A stretch of DNA of 62,673 nucleotides from positions 1 through 62,673 of the forward strand of contig JAFVTL010000035.1 of NCBI GenBank assembly GCA_017503235.1. Direction: 5' to 3'. A model generated the notes under the pieces. It did not search any database, was not told where the DNA came from, and was given only the letters and a program-made list of their open reading frames with translations. Positions 17,901 to 28,329 of the stretch are shown one piece after another. Position 1 is the first letter of the stretch; every line of letters starts with the position of its first letter. This DNA comes from Bacteroidaceae bacterium. GTDB lineage: Bacteria > Bacteroidota > Bacteroidia > Bacteroidales > Bacteroidaceae. Made by a program: the position numbers and the translations under genes.

Positions 17901-18028
17901 TGGGCGATTCGATGTTTGCGGGTATGGCCGCAACGATTATGGGTGGTTTGTTCGCATCGACCATACTGACCATCTTCGTGTTGCCGGTAGCTTATTGTGT
18001 ACTTTTTAAAATCAAGGCAAATTCATGA
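14984..18028 (+). CDS. RND efflux transporter permease
   Basis: The ATG at 14984 (MNIPEYAMRNRKVVYF) gives 1014 residues, the usual RND size; the frame opens earlier at 14927 but overlaps the adaptor. Twelve transmembrane helices are expected; visible are the first (FFLAILLIGGVISFF), the central block after about residue 340 and the C-terminal block. Porter-domain features include VTQYPGATPQEVEELITEPI. TM4 contains GMLVDNAIVVTDNAQ with the acidic proton-relay residue. It exports hydrophobic compounds using the proton gradient; the substrate cannot be read from the sequence. The start of the TolC-like gene overlaps its end by four bases. Confidence 0.94.
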   Translation: MNIPEYAMRNRKVVYFFLAILLIGGVISFFQLPKKEDSPFVIKTAVLVTQYPGATPQEVEELITEPIEREIQSMSDVHLIKSDSYFGVSKISIELEPTIDAGYMPVKWDELRRKVENIQPKLPSGASSIAVSDDFGDVYGIYYGLTADEGFTYSDLRHWAQRIRTQLTPLDGVQKVMLYGEQTEVVNVEISNARLSVLNLNPSVITNVIREQNVQVNTGEITADVYQLRLRTDGTYSDLEDIRSQIIFSKDGREIRLGDVAEVEKGYYDPPSTLMRVNGKRAIGIGIASGADANVVEVGREVDAALSRLANLLPIGMELVSIYPEDKIADEANNGFVINLIESLCIVIFVIFLVMGYRAGILIGSSLLFSVGGTLLIMQQMDVGLNRTSLAAFIIAMGMLVDNAIVVTDNAQVGIQLGKSRYQSLIDGASKPQWALLGATFIAVCSFLPLYLAPASVAEIVKPLFIVLAVSLTLSWVLALSQTTTFGNFILHERVLNDSRNPYDTPLYHRFERILGALIRRRYLLLSGVVGVLILSLVVMSLMPQSFFPKMDKPYFRADLFFPEGFSIHTVEDHIVKAETYLRDDERIKTYSVTLGGTPLRYYLASSSYGPKSNYANVLIETEEGADVVEVEQEFYDYMSTHYPDVITRSSLFALSPVPESAIEVGFIGQNVDTLTALVEQAKDIARQFSSVTNVRSSWGDKVPVWKPSFSQQKGLRLGITRYQVANSFRTATNGLPIGEYREGDLSMPILLMNNGLDTLNLNDIKSIPVFSTKGQSVKVEQVTDRFLLDYDYNMVRRYNRERCMMMQCDPVRGQNTMAAFREVWEAVQKQVEVPEGYQMKYFGEQHTQDVSNAALGKYLPLTFLLIYLVLLFLFPDYYRKPVLILLMLPLIFIGVVWGLVLLGKSLDFFAILGLLGLIGMNIKNAIVLVDEIGIRLHEEGSPVRAVIEATKTRVVPVTMASGTTIMGMLPLLGDSMFAGMAATIMGGLFASTILTIFVLPVAYCVLFKIKANS

Positions 18029-19320
18029 TGAAATCTATATTCTATTCTTTAGCCATGTTTGTGTTGTCCGGTCAACTCGTTGCTCAGAATACGGTAGACT
18101 TTACCGAATTCAAACAACGGGTGCTGGATAACAGCAACCAGTTGAAAGGAAGCATTGCCGAGCGTAAGGCTTTGGTGGAGGCCATGAAATTGGCACGTAC
18201 CTCATTCTTCCCTGCCATTGATGCGACGGGAAATTACCAGTATAGCCTTCAATCGGCTTCTTTGTCTTTGGGTGAAGTGAATGTTCCGCTTAAGCGTAAC
18301 TCGTACGACATCGAAGTGGGAATCGTACAACCCCTGTACGCCGGCGGAAGTATCCGTCATCAGTATGCCGTGTCGAGGATACAAGCCGATATGGGAGAGG
18401 CAAGAGTAGAACTGACGACCGACAATGTGCTTCATGAAGCCGAGGTGGGTTATTGGGGAACGGTGGCTCAGAAAGCGATGTATGCCACCATGTGTCGCTA
18501 TGTAGGCATCATCAGCCAATTGCTTGATGTACTTCAGGAGAGGTACGAGGATGGATATATCAGCCGTACGGACTTGGTGCAGATGGAAACCCGTATGAAG
18601 GAGGCCGAGTTGCAACAATCCGCCAGCTTCCAGTCCTATCAGCTTGCCCTTCAAAACTTGAATGTGATGATGGGCATGCCCCCACGCACTTCGTTGGAGG
18701 TGTCCGATTCCATATTCAAGCCCCAGCCGATGCCCTCCTATGTTCCTTTGGAAGAAGTGTTGGCCGTGCGCCCTGACTATCTGTTGTCCTTGCTTGAAGT
18801 GCAATCCCAGAAACATCAGGTGGGGTTGGCCGTTTCGTCCTACAATCCTTCCTTGTCGGTAGGTTTTAAAGAAGGGTGGGGCACTTCGTCCTTCAATGTG
18901 TCGGGCAAGGCCGGATTCGGTGGCACTTTGTTTGCAACGCTCCGTGTGCCGGTGTTTCACTGGGGAGCGCGTATCAAGGCGAAGGCGGCTCAGAAAGCCC
19001 TTCTCTTGGGGAAAGAATTTGCTTTGGCCGATACGTTCGACCGGGTGAGTCAGGAGTTGGCAAGGGCATGGAGCAACTTGCAGGAAAACGAGCGCCAGCT
19101 CGCTCTTGCCGAAGAAAACAAGCGCCTTGCCGAAGTGAACCTCGACTTGAATACTTACAGCTACAATCAAGGAAGTCTGACCATACTCGATGTCCTTTCC
19201 GCGCAACTCACCTGGATACAGGCCTACACCAATCTGATTCAGAAATACTACGAACAGAAAGTATACGTGGCCGACTATCGGAAGGTGGCGGGGCTTCGTT
19301 ATCAGCCTTCAGATTTCTGA
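18025..19320 (+). CDS. TolC family outer-membrane efflux channel
   Basis: The 431-residue protein has a signal peptide (SIFYSLAMFVLSGQLVAQ), then two repeats of the TolC fold: long helices with QSASFQSYQLALQNLNVMMG and LNTYSYNQGSLTILDVLSAQ (the conserved G-x-x-x-x-x-D-V-L near the end of the second repeat), and short beta segments such as VGIVQPLYAGGS. A trimer would form the outer-membrane exit of the RND pump encoded just upstream (ATGA overlap). No clear terminator is visible after it; a repeat-rich gap follows. Confidence 0.92.
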   Translation: MMKSIFYSLAMFVLSGQLVAQNTVDFTEFKQRVLDNSNQLKGSIAERKALVEAMKLARTSFFPAIDATGNYQYSLQSASLSLGEVNVPLKRNSYDIEVGIVQPLYAGGSIRHQYAVSRIQADMGEARVELTTDNVLHEAEVGYWGTVAQKAMYATMCRYVGIISQLLDVLQERYEDGYISRTDLVQMETRMKEAELQQSASFQSYQLALQNLNVMMGMPPRTSLEVSDSIFKPQPMPSYVPLEEVLAVRPDYLLSLLEVQSQKHQVGLAVSSYNPSLSVGFKEGWGTSSFNVSGKAGFGGTLFATLRVPVFHWGARIKAKAAQKALLLGKEFALADTFDRVSQELARAWSNLQENERQLALAEENKRLAEVNLDLNTYSYNQGSLTILDVLSAQLTWIQAYTNLIQKYYEQKVYVADYRKVAGLRYQPSDF

Positions 19321-19413
19321 AATATCTATAAAAGAAACCGCTTGGAGAAGTAAAGAAGAAAATATTCATTATATTCGCAATATAATTTAATTATTTTGCA
19401 AGTGATAACTTAT

Positions 19414-19579
19414 GAAGGAGTTAAAGGAGTTAAAGGAGATATCGCTTCGCTCGCCCTTCGGGCAGGGAGTTAAAGCCGATAGTCCTGTGGATGTATTCAT
19501 TAGTCGAAACTATTGGCTAACGAGCGAAGCGAAGTGATAACTTCTATAACTACTGGCGGAGCGATAACTCCTTTAACTT
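19414..19579. repeat. Nested inverted-repeat intergenic module
   Basis: The 306-bp gap has no gene. GTTAAAGGAGATATCGC (19429-19445) pairs with GCGATAACTCCTTTAAC (19561-19577) with one mismatch, and inside it CGCTTCGCTCG (19443-19453) pairs with CGAGCGAAGCG (19521-19531). The left arm contains a short tandem GGAGTTAAA. A partial copy of the left arm, GGAGTTAAAAGGAGATAGTCGCTTCGCTC, recurs at about 62396-62423, so this is a dispersed repeat family. Confidence 0.7.
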
Positions 19580-19626
19580 TCCCAAAATAAAAGAAACTTA
19601 CGAAACATAAATAAATACATATAAGT

Positions 19627-20193
19627 ATGAAAACCATGAATCACTCCATTGTGAGATGCATTTGCGCCATCATTGTCGGCGTATTGTTGGTGGCTTGGCC
19701 CGAAGCGGCTATCGTTTATCTGGTGATTGCCATAGGTGCCTTGTTCTTCCTTCCGGGAATCTATGCCGTGTTGAGCTATTTGCTTAAAGGGAAACAACTG
19801 GGGATGCCCTTCCCATTGGTCAGTATAGGTAGCGGCTTGTTCGGCTTGTGGCTGATGATAAGCCCTGCTTTCTTTGTCAATATCTTGATGTATGTGTTGG
19901 GCGCTATCCTTGCCTTTGCAGGCATCAGCCAGTTGGTCAATCTTTTTGCCGCCAAGAAGTGGACAGAAGTGCCGGTGGGCTATTATGTTGTACCTGTTCT
20001 GGTGTTGCTGGCAGGTTTGTTGGTGTTGGCCAACCCGTTTGCCGCCGCCTCCGTTCCTTTCCTGATTCTGGGTGTGAGCAGCATTGTCTATGGTGTGTCT
20101 GAACTGATCAACCAGCTTCGTTTCAGGAAGCAGGAAGAGACTCCCGTGATAGAGGATGCCGAAATCGTGGAGGTCACTCCGATAGAAGAATAA
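19627..20193 (+). CDS. HdeD/DUF308 family membrane protein
   Basis: The 188-residue protein has six hydrophobic helices in three pairs, with the repeated pattern of the HdeD family (IIVGVLLVAWPEAAIVYLVI; GLFGLWLMISPAFFVNIL; LAGLLVLANPFAAASV, each with a W/N-P turn). The C-terminal 20 residues are acidic and cytosolic. HdeD is linked to acid resistance in E. coli, but many homologues have unknown roles. The next gene begins 34 bp downstream and may be co-transcribed. Confidence 0.85.
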   Translation: MKTMNHSIVRCICAIIVGVLLVAWPEAAIVYLVIAIGALFFLPGIYAVLSYLLKGKQLGMPFPLVSIGSGLFGLWLMISPAFFVNILMYVLGAILAFAGISQLVNLFAAKKWTEVPVGYYVVPVLVLLAGLLVLANPFAAASVPFLILGVSSIVYGVSELINQLRFRKQEETPVIEDAEIVEVTPIEE

Positions 20194-20227
20194 AGCGAAA
20201 ATTGTAACTATAAAATCTAATCGAAAC

Positions 20228-22678
20228 ATGAAAAAACAAATTCTTTTGGCGGGCGCTCTATGTATGAGTGTCATGGCCGCCTCGGCGGAAACGATTGAAG
20301 TCAAGTCGTTCCGTTATGCCGGGCCTTATGCGGTGCAGAAACCATTTATGGTGGATAGTGTGGATGTCCATTCGAAGGCATTCTCCTTGAAGTCGATGCT
20401 CGACACACCATTTTCGTCGGAGGTGCTCAAGCAAGCGGAACTTACTTCTGCCGATGCCCTTCCAGCTTTCTCGGGAGATGCCTTGCATGTATTGGGCTTC
20501 CATGTGCAGAATACCGCCTATACCAAGGCACAGCTGAAGGTGGAAGGCCTCACCAGCTATCAGGTATATGTGGACGGAAAGAAGGTGGACGGAAAGGAAA
20601 TCGCCTTGAATCCCGCTACGCACGATGTGGTCATCAAGTGCCTTTCCGAAGCAGGAAAGTCTGAATCCGTCAAGGTCAGCCTTGAAACCGAAAAGGACGG
20701 AATCCTCACGCTTCGCGAGGATGGAAGCCGCCTCTATACGTTGGCCGACGTGCTTCATGGCACTCGCTTCTCGGGTGTTCGTGTTTCTCCTGACGGCAAA
20801 TATCTCATGACATCCTATCGCACCTCTCGCGAAGGAGGCAAGACCTCATCGGTGACCAAGATTACGGAATTGTCCACCGGTAAGGTGTTGGCTGAACGTG
20901 GCGAACCATTGCAATGGATGCCGAAGAGCAACCTCTATTATTATACCCGTACGGGTGTGGACGGACGCCAGTTGGTAACGGTCGACCCTGTTAGCGGTAA
21001 GGAAAATGTGTTGGTTGAGGCTTTGCCCGATGGATACTTTGAAGTGGCACCGACAGAAGACTGGTTGTTGTATTCACTGACTCAGGAAGGTCCCAAGGAA
21101 AGAAAGGAAATCTATGAAGTCATTGAACCCGATGACCGCCAACCCGGTTGGCGCGACCGCTCTTACTTGGCTAAATACGATTTGAAGACAGGAGTGATGC
21201 AGCCTTTGACCTTCGGCTATCACAATGCGTGGGGAAGTGACATTTCCCAAGACGGCCGTCACGTGTTGGTGATGACCAGCGAAAGCCGCCTTACCCAGCG
21301 CCCCACCACGTTGTCATCCCTCTATCTGCTCGATGTACAGACGATGCAAGTAGAACCTTTGGTGCTGAAGGATGGATTTATGGGAGGTGCCCAGTTCTCG
21401 CCCGACGGCACACAAGTGCTGCTTACCGGTTCGCCCGAATCATTCGGCGGCATCGGCAAGAATGTGAAGGAAGGCCAGACACCGAGCACCGTGGACACTC
21501 AGTTGTATCTGATGAACCTTGCCGACAAACAGATCACTCCGCTGACCAAGCACTTCAATCCTTGTGTGCAACGTGCGGTGTGGAGCACTGCCGACGGACA
21601 GGTCTATTTCACCGCCGAAAACCGCGACTATATCAGCTTCTACCGCCTCAATCCGAAGAACGGAAAGATTCAACAGATTGATGTGAAGGAAGACCTGGTG
21701 ACCGGTTTCTCTTTGGCACAAAGCGCTCCGGTAGCCGCTTATTACGGACAAGGTGCCTCCAACTCCGACCGCCTCTATACATTGGACACCAAGAAGATGA
21801 AGCAGGCGCTGGTGGAAGACTTGAGCAAGGACATCCTTGAAGGCATCCAGTTGGGCGAATGCCGTTCTTGGGACTTTGTCAATGCCAAGGGCGATACCAT
21901 CTATGGCCGCTATTATTTGCCTCCTCATTTCGATGCTTCGAAGAAATATCCGCTCATTGTGAACTACTATGGTGGATGTAGCCCTACCGAACGTTATTTC
22001 GAAAGCCGCTATCCGCATCATGCCTATGCCGCTTTGGGTTATGTGGTTTACGTAGTGAATCCCAGCGGTGCCACCGGCTTCGGTCAGGAGTTCTCTGCTC
22101 GCCATGTCAACACGGCGGGCGACGGCCCTGCACAGGACATCATCGAAGGAACCAAGAAGTTCTGCGCGGCACACGATTTCGTCAATGCCAAGAAGATTGG
22201 TTGTATCGGTGCTTCCTACGGAGGATTCATGAGCCAATACCTTCAGACACAAACCGACATCTTCGCAGCTGCCATTTCACATGCCGGCATCAGCGACCAC
22301 ACCAGCTACTGGGGCGAAGGCTATTGGGGCTATTCCTATAGCGAAGTGTCGATGGCAAACAGCTATCCGTGGACACGCAAGGACCTTTATGTAGAGCAAA
22401 GTCCGTTGTTCAATGCCCATAAGATCAATACTCCCATTCTGTTCCTTCATGGCGATGTGGACATGAATGTGCCGGTGGGTGAAAGTATACAGATGTATAC
22501 CGCCCTGAAGCTGTTGGGCAAGGAAACCGCCATGGTGCTGGTCGATGGTCAGGACCATCACATCCTCGAGTATGGCCGCCGCGTACAATGGCAGAACACC
22601 ATCTGGGCATGGTTCGCCAAGTGGTTGAAGGATGATGCTACCTGGTGGGATGCCATCTATGCTCCGAAGTCGTTGTAA
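20228..22678 (+). CDS. S9 family serine peptidase (DPP-IV/prolyl oligopeptidase type)
   Basis: The 816-residue protein has a signal peptide (LAGALCMSVMAASA), a beta-propeller middle with several WD-like strands (SPDGKYLMTSYRTS, FSPDGTQVLLTG) and a C-terminal alpha/beta-hydrolase domain. Catalytic residues: GASYGGF with nucleophile Ser663, LHGDVDMNVP with Asp745, and DGQDHHILE with His777 or His778. These enzymes cleave dipeptides or short peptides, often after proline. It should be periplasmic. It is closed by a good terminator. Confidence 0.93.
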   Translation: MKKQILLAGALCMSVMAASAETIEVKSFRYAGPYAVQKPFMVDSVDVHSKAFSLKSMLDTPFSSEVLKQAELTSADALPAFSGDALHVLGFHVQNTAYTKAQLKVEGLTSYQVYVDGKKVDGKEIALNPATHDVVIKCLSEAGKSESVKVSLETEKDGILTLREDGSRLYTLADVLHGTRFSGVRVSPDGKYLMTSYRTSREGGKTSSVTKITELSTGKVLAERGEPLQWMPKSNLYYYTRTGVDGRQLVTVDPVSGKENVLVEALPDGYFEVAPTEDWLLYSLTQEGPKERKEIYEVIEPDDRQPGWRDRSYLAKYDLKTGVMQPLTFGYHNAWGSDISQDGRHVLVMTSESRLTQRPTTLSSLYLLDVQTMQVEPLVLKDGFMGGAQFSPDGTQVLLTGSPESFGGIGKNVKEGQTPSTVDTQLYLMNLADKQITPLTKHFNPCVQRAVWSTADGQVYFTAENRDYISFYRLNPKNGKIQQIDVKEDLVTGFSLAQSAPVAAYYGQGASNSDRLYTLDTKKMKQALVEDLSKDILEGIQLGECRSWDFVNAKGDTIYGRYYLPPHFDASKKYPLIVNYYGGCSPTERYFESRYPHHAYAALGYVVYVVNPSGATGFGQEFSARHVNTAGDGPAQDIIEGTKKFCAAHDFVNAKKIGCIGASYGGFMSQYLQTQTDIFAAAISHAGISDHTSYWGEGYWGYSYSEVSMANSYPWTRKDLYVEQSPLFNAHKINTPILFLHGDVDMNVPVGESIQMYTALKLLGKETAMVLVDGQDHHILEYGRRVQWQNTIWAWFAKWLKDDATWWDAIYAPKSL

Positions 22679-22698
22679 GAACGTATAAACATAAAAAA

Positions 22699-22731
22699 GG
22701 ACAGACACTAAATTTAGCGTCTGTCTTTTTT
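22699..22731 (+). terminator. Rho-independent terminator of the S9 peptidase gene
   Basis: GACAGACACTAA pairs with TTAGCGTCTGTC (one A/C mismatch) and is followed by TTTTTT. It is partly symmetrical (AAAAAA precedes the stem), so it may also serve the convergent Crp-like gene. Confidence 0.88.
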
Positions 22732-22773
22732 ATTATATAGGTTATCATGTTTCTTCCGGAGGGCTTGAAAGAC

Positions 22774-23475
22774 TTATCCGATTTTGCTGATTTTCTTTAT
22801 CTTTTCTTCGTCGATAATCTTGATTTTCCTTCCGTCGATGGCTATGAGCTTCTCGGTAGCGAAATTGGACAAGGTGCGGATGGCGTTTGAAGTGGTCATG
22901 TTCGACAGGTTTGCTAAATCTTCGCGCGAAAGATAGATGCTGAGTGTAGAGCCGTCTTCTTCCAATCCGTAAGTGTCCTTCAAGAAGAGTAATGATTCAG
23001 CCAGACGGCCACGGATATGTTTTTGGGTGAGGTTTACGGTGCGTTCGTCGGAAATGCCCAAGTCGATGGAAAGCTGGCGGATGAAGAAAAGACCGAGCTC
23101 AGCATTTTCCTTCAGCAGCTTCATGATGGTGGGCATCGGGATGTGGCAGATGGTGCAAGGTTCAAACGCGGCGGCGGCAGTTACGAAATTGCCGTTTGCA
23201 AAATAGGCACGATAGGCAAAGTATTCTTTGTCTTTTATGACGCGGATAATCTGGCTTCTGCCTCCGACGCCTTCCTTGAAAATCTTGACTTTTCCGCTGA
23301 GAAGGCACATCAAATGCATGGGTGTTTCACCTTCGCAATAGATTGTTTCGTTTTTCTTGTACTTCTGTATTGTGAAGTCCTGAATCAGGATTTCTTTTTG
23401 CTCGGGTGTCAGAGGTTGCCACAAGTCGGGGATACTTTCGGCAATTTCCTGTTCTGTCATTTCCTTCTTGACCAT
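22774..23475 (-). CDS. Crp/Fnr family transcription regulator
   Basis: The 233-residue protein has an N-terminal cyclic-nucleotide-binding beta-barrel (YKKNETIYCEGETPMHLMCL, SGKVKIFKEGVGGR), a dimerisation helix and a C-terminal winged helix-turn-helix (YLSREDLANLSNMTTSNAIR). It lies directly downstream of type III glutamine synthetase on the same strand, with a terminator between. From memory, the B. thetaiotaomicron carbon-utilisation regulator Cur (BT4338) sits next to a glutamine synthetase gene (BT4339), so this may be its orthologue; that is inference from context. Its effector is not readable from the sequence, since the Bacteroides relatives do not follow the E. coli cAMP pattern. Confidence 0.9.
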   Translation of the reverse strand: MVKKEMTEQEIAESIPDLWQPLTPEQKEILIQDFTIQKYKKNETIYCEGETPMHLMCLLSGKVKIFKEGVGGRSQIIRVIKDKEYFAYRAYFANGNFVTAAAAFEPCTICHIPMPTIMKLLKENAELGLFFIRQLSIDLGISDERTVNLTQKHIRGRLAESLLFLKDTYGLEEDGSTLSIYLSREDLANLSNMTTSNAIRTLSNFATEKLIAIDGRKIKIIDEEKIKKISKIG

Positions 23476-23555
23476 AAACTGCTAAAAAAATATGTTATAG
23501 AGCACAAAGGTAGAAATAAAAATGCAAATGGAAAAAATAATGTAATTAAAAATAA

Positions 23556-23581
23556 CAAAAGGAGGAAAAATCCTCCTTTTG
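23556..23581 (-). terminator. Rho-independent terminator of glnN
   Basis: A perfect stem CAAAAGGAGGA / TCCTCCTTTTG with a 4-nt loop lies two bases past the glutamine synthetase stop and runs leftward into TTATTTTTAATT. It separates glnN from the downstream Crp-like gene. Confidence 0.8.
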
Positions 23582-23583
23582 CT

Positions 23584-25773
<2,190 letters not shown>

Positions 25774-25962
25774 CGGGTCTTTTTATTTAATGGTTATTGA
25801 CCGCAAAATTACTGCTTTTACCCCAATAAATTGCAAAGTAGGGAGCATTTTCTTTTCATCGTAGGGGCGGAAGTGGGGGGGATGTGATGTGGTTTGTAAG
25901 AAAAATGGGTCGGAGTTGTTTTTTCTCCGCTTCCTTTCACTATATTTGTACAAATTTGAGGA

Positions 25963-28173
25963 ATGAGATTCATTGGTTGCTTTCGAGTGTTGTTGCTTCT
26001 GGGCATGTGGCTTCCGTCGGTGCTTCATGCAGAAGTGGACAGGAGGTCGCTCCCGGAGAGGGGGATGACGTCCGATTCCATCATGCAGCATGTGTTCCAT
26101 TTCTCACCGCTTTATTCGAAAATCATTGACGAATATCGCGCCGATGTCTACATGAAGGGCAGGGTGCAGGTACATAAGAGCAACAAGCTGGTGCGTTACA
26201 TCCCCTCCATGTTCCGACTCGAGAAAGGGGTGAATGACTATATCATCGAGTCGGTGAGCGAAATGCACTATCGCGCTCCTGACATCTATGACCGGAAGGT
26301 GAAGGCGGTGTCGAGCACTTTCCCGCGCGACCGTGGCCAACTGACGGACATCACGGAGTTTCTGAACATGAACGTCTATTCATCGTCGCTGATGCCCGAC
26401 AGATTGCTTTCTCCGTTGGACAAGGAGTCGGGCAAGTATTACACCTATCTGCTCGATTCGGTGGCCGAGGTGGACGACGAACTGCTTTACAAGATATCGA
26501 TTGTACCCAAGCATCGGGGCACCCAACTGGTGAGCGGATACATGTGGGTCAGTGACCAGATATGGAGTGTGAGGGAACTTTGTATCGAGGGAGAATTTGA
26601 CATGGTGCATTTCAAGCAGCGCACCCTCATGGGCGACAAGGAGGGGGAGGAGTTCCTGCCCGTGACTTTCGATTTGAACCTCGACTTCAAGTTCATGGGA
26701 AACCATTTGGAGATGGACATCCGCTCGAGCATGAAGTACAACGAAGTGAAGCTTTTCCAAGGCGGCAAGCGAAGGAAGTCGACCAAGAAACATTCGCATG
26801 ACCTGACGGAATTCTATACACTGACGTGCGATTCTACGCGCCTTGTGACGGACAAGGAGAAGTTTGCCTTGCTGCGCCCGACACCTCTTTCAGAGGAGGA
26901 AGATTCGCTCTACAAGAGCTTCCAATGGAGGAGGGATACCTTGCAGGTGCGGAGAGGGGCCGAAACCGAAAGACGGAAGAAGAGTGCCGTATTCTGGGGA
27001 CAGCTGGGTGATATGCTGATCAGCAACTACAACTTGAACTTGGCCGGCATAGGAAGCGTGCGTTGTTCGCCGCTCATCAACCCGGTGATGCTTAGCTATA
27101 GCCATAGCAACGGGGTGTCGTACAAGCAGAAGTTCAAGTACAACAAGATTTTTGAAAGCGGGCGGTTGCTTCGTGTCACCCCCCAGATAGGCTATAACTT
27201 TACCCACAAGGAACTCTATGTGAAGGCCGATGTTGAATGGATGTACTGGCCGGAAAAGCTGGGCTCCTTCAATGTGGGGGTAGGTAACGGCAACCGTATA
27301 TATAGTAGTGTGGTGCTGGATGAATTGAAGCAGCATCCCGATAGCACGTTCAATTTTGACCGGATGGATTTGGATTATTTCAAGGATGTCTATTTGAATC
27401 TCTTCCACACCATCGAACCGGCCAACTGCTTGCTTGTCAAGGCCGGTGTGTCCATGCATTGGCGACACCTGATTGAAGGCTCGGGTACGGATATGAAGCT
27501 TCCTATCCCTCAGGAGGACTGGCTGAAGCTGAAGGGCATCCGGACGGAATACAACAGTTTTGCTCCACGCATCCGCATCGAGTGGACTCCCGGCATGTAT
27601 TACTACATGAACGGAAAGCGAAAGATGAATGTAGGCTCGGACCTTCCCACTTTCTCCATCGACTATGAAATAGGTCTGAAGGGAGTGCTCGGAAGTACGG
27701 ATGTGCATGAACGATTTGAGTTTGACATGCAACACAAGTTGGAACTCGGAGGAATCCGCACCTTGGCCTATCGGGTGGGAGGAGGTATGTTTACCCGTAC
27801 GGACAACATGTATTTTGTAGACTTCGTGAACTTCTCGCGGAGCAACCTGCCTGAAGGATGGAATGACGAAATAGGGGGTACTTTCCAATTGCTCGACCGC
27901 CGTTGGTATAACTCTTCGCGCAACTATGTGCGTGGCAATCTCACCTACGAATCGCCGTTCATCCTCCTTCGCCCCCTGAACCGTTGGCTGGGGATGATAC
28001 AACACGAAAGACTATATGCGGGCATCCTCTTCATGCCCCGCCTGAATCCCTACATCGAATTGGGTTACGGGCTTGGCACCCATGTGTTTGATGTGGGTGC
28101 ATTTGTGAGCTCCATCAATGGCGAATTCGACACCGTCGGATTCAAGTTCACATTCGAACTTTTCAATGATTGA
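25963..28173 (+). CDS. DUF5686 family outer-membrane protein
   Basis: The 736-residue protein has a signal peptide (GCFRVLLLLGMWLPSVLHA), then a region with ...YRADVYMKGRVQV...KSNKLVRYIPS, as in the DUF5686 family (carboxypeptidase-like or surface-antigen-like N-terminal domain), and a C-terminal half of about 350 residues of alternating hydrophobic strands (GSFNVGVGNGNRIYS; RTLAYRVGGGMFTRTDN; YIELGYGLGTHVFDVGAFVS) ending in FKFTFELFND, a typical outer-membrane beta-barrel. Its role is unknown. It usually has an N-terminal TonB-receptor-like plug-related domain in longer relatives; none is obvious here. Confidence 0.85.
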   Translation: MRFIGCFRVLLLLGMWLPSVLHAEVDRRSLPERGMTSDSIMQHVFHFSPLYSKIIDEYRADVYMKGRVQVHKSNKLVRYIPSMFRLEKGVNDYIIESVSEMHYRAPDIYDRKVKAVSSTFPRDRGQLTDITEFLNMNVYSSSLMPDRLLSPLDKESGKYYTYLLDSVAEVDDELLYKISIVPKHRGTQLVSGYMWVSDQIWSVRELCIEGEFDMVHFKQRTLMGDKEGEEFLPVTFDLNLDFKFMGNHLEMDIRSSMKYNEVKLFQGGKRRKSTKKHSHDLTEFYTLTCDSTRLVTDKEKFALLRPTPLSEEEDSLYKSFQWRRDTLQVRRGAETERRKKSAVFWGQLGDMLISNYNLNLAGIGSVRCSPLINPVMLSYSHSNGVSYKQKFKYNKIFESGRLLRVTPQIGYNFTHKELYVKADVEWMYWPEKLGSFNVGVGNGNRIYSSVVLDELKQHPDSTFNFDRMDLDYFKDVYLNLFHTIEPANCLLVKAGVSMHWRHLIEGSGTDMKLPIPQEDWLKLKGIRTEYNSFAPRIRIEWTPGMYYYMNGKRKMNVGSDLPTFSIDYEIGLKGVLGSTDVHERFEFDMQHKLELGGIRTLAYRVGGGMFTRTDNMYFVDFVNFSRSNLPEGWNDEIGGTFQLLDRRWYNSSRNYVRGNLTYESPFILLRPLNRWLGMIQHERLYAGILFMPRLNPYIELGYGLGTHVFDVGAFVSSINGEFDTVGFKFTFELFND

Positions 28174-28185
28174 CGCCAGTAAAGC

Positions 28186-28217
28186 AGCTGATTTCCCACT
28201 AAAAACAGCTTTTTTTT
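28186..28217 (+). terminator. Weak possible terminator of the DUF5686 gene
   Basis: AGCTG (28186-28190) can pair with CAGCT (28206-28210), followed by seven T. The stem is short and the loop long, so this is only tentative. Confidence 0.35.
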
Positions 28218-28236
28218 AAAATAATTTCCATTTTAA

Positions 28237-28267
28237 TTTCACTTTCCATAAATAATATTTAATTTTG
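28237..28267 (+). promoter_or_regulatory. Promoter of the glycogen operon
   Basis: TTTC (28237-28240), 19 bp and TAATTTTG (28260-28267) resemble the Bacteroidetes consensus; the chosen ATG is about 62 bp downstream. Confidence 0.55.
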
Positions 28268-28329
28268 AGGTGGTATATAATGTCCGTATGGACAAAGTGA
28301 AAAATAATTATAACCTTAATATAACAACT

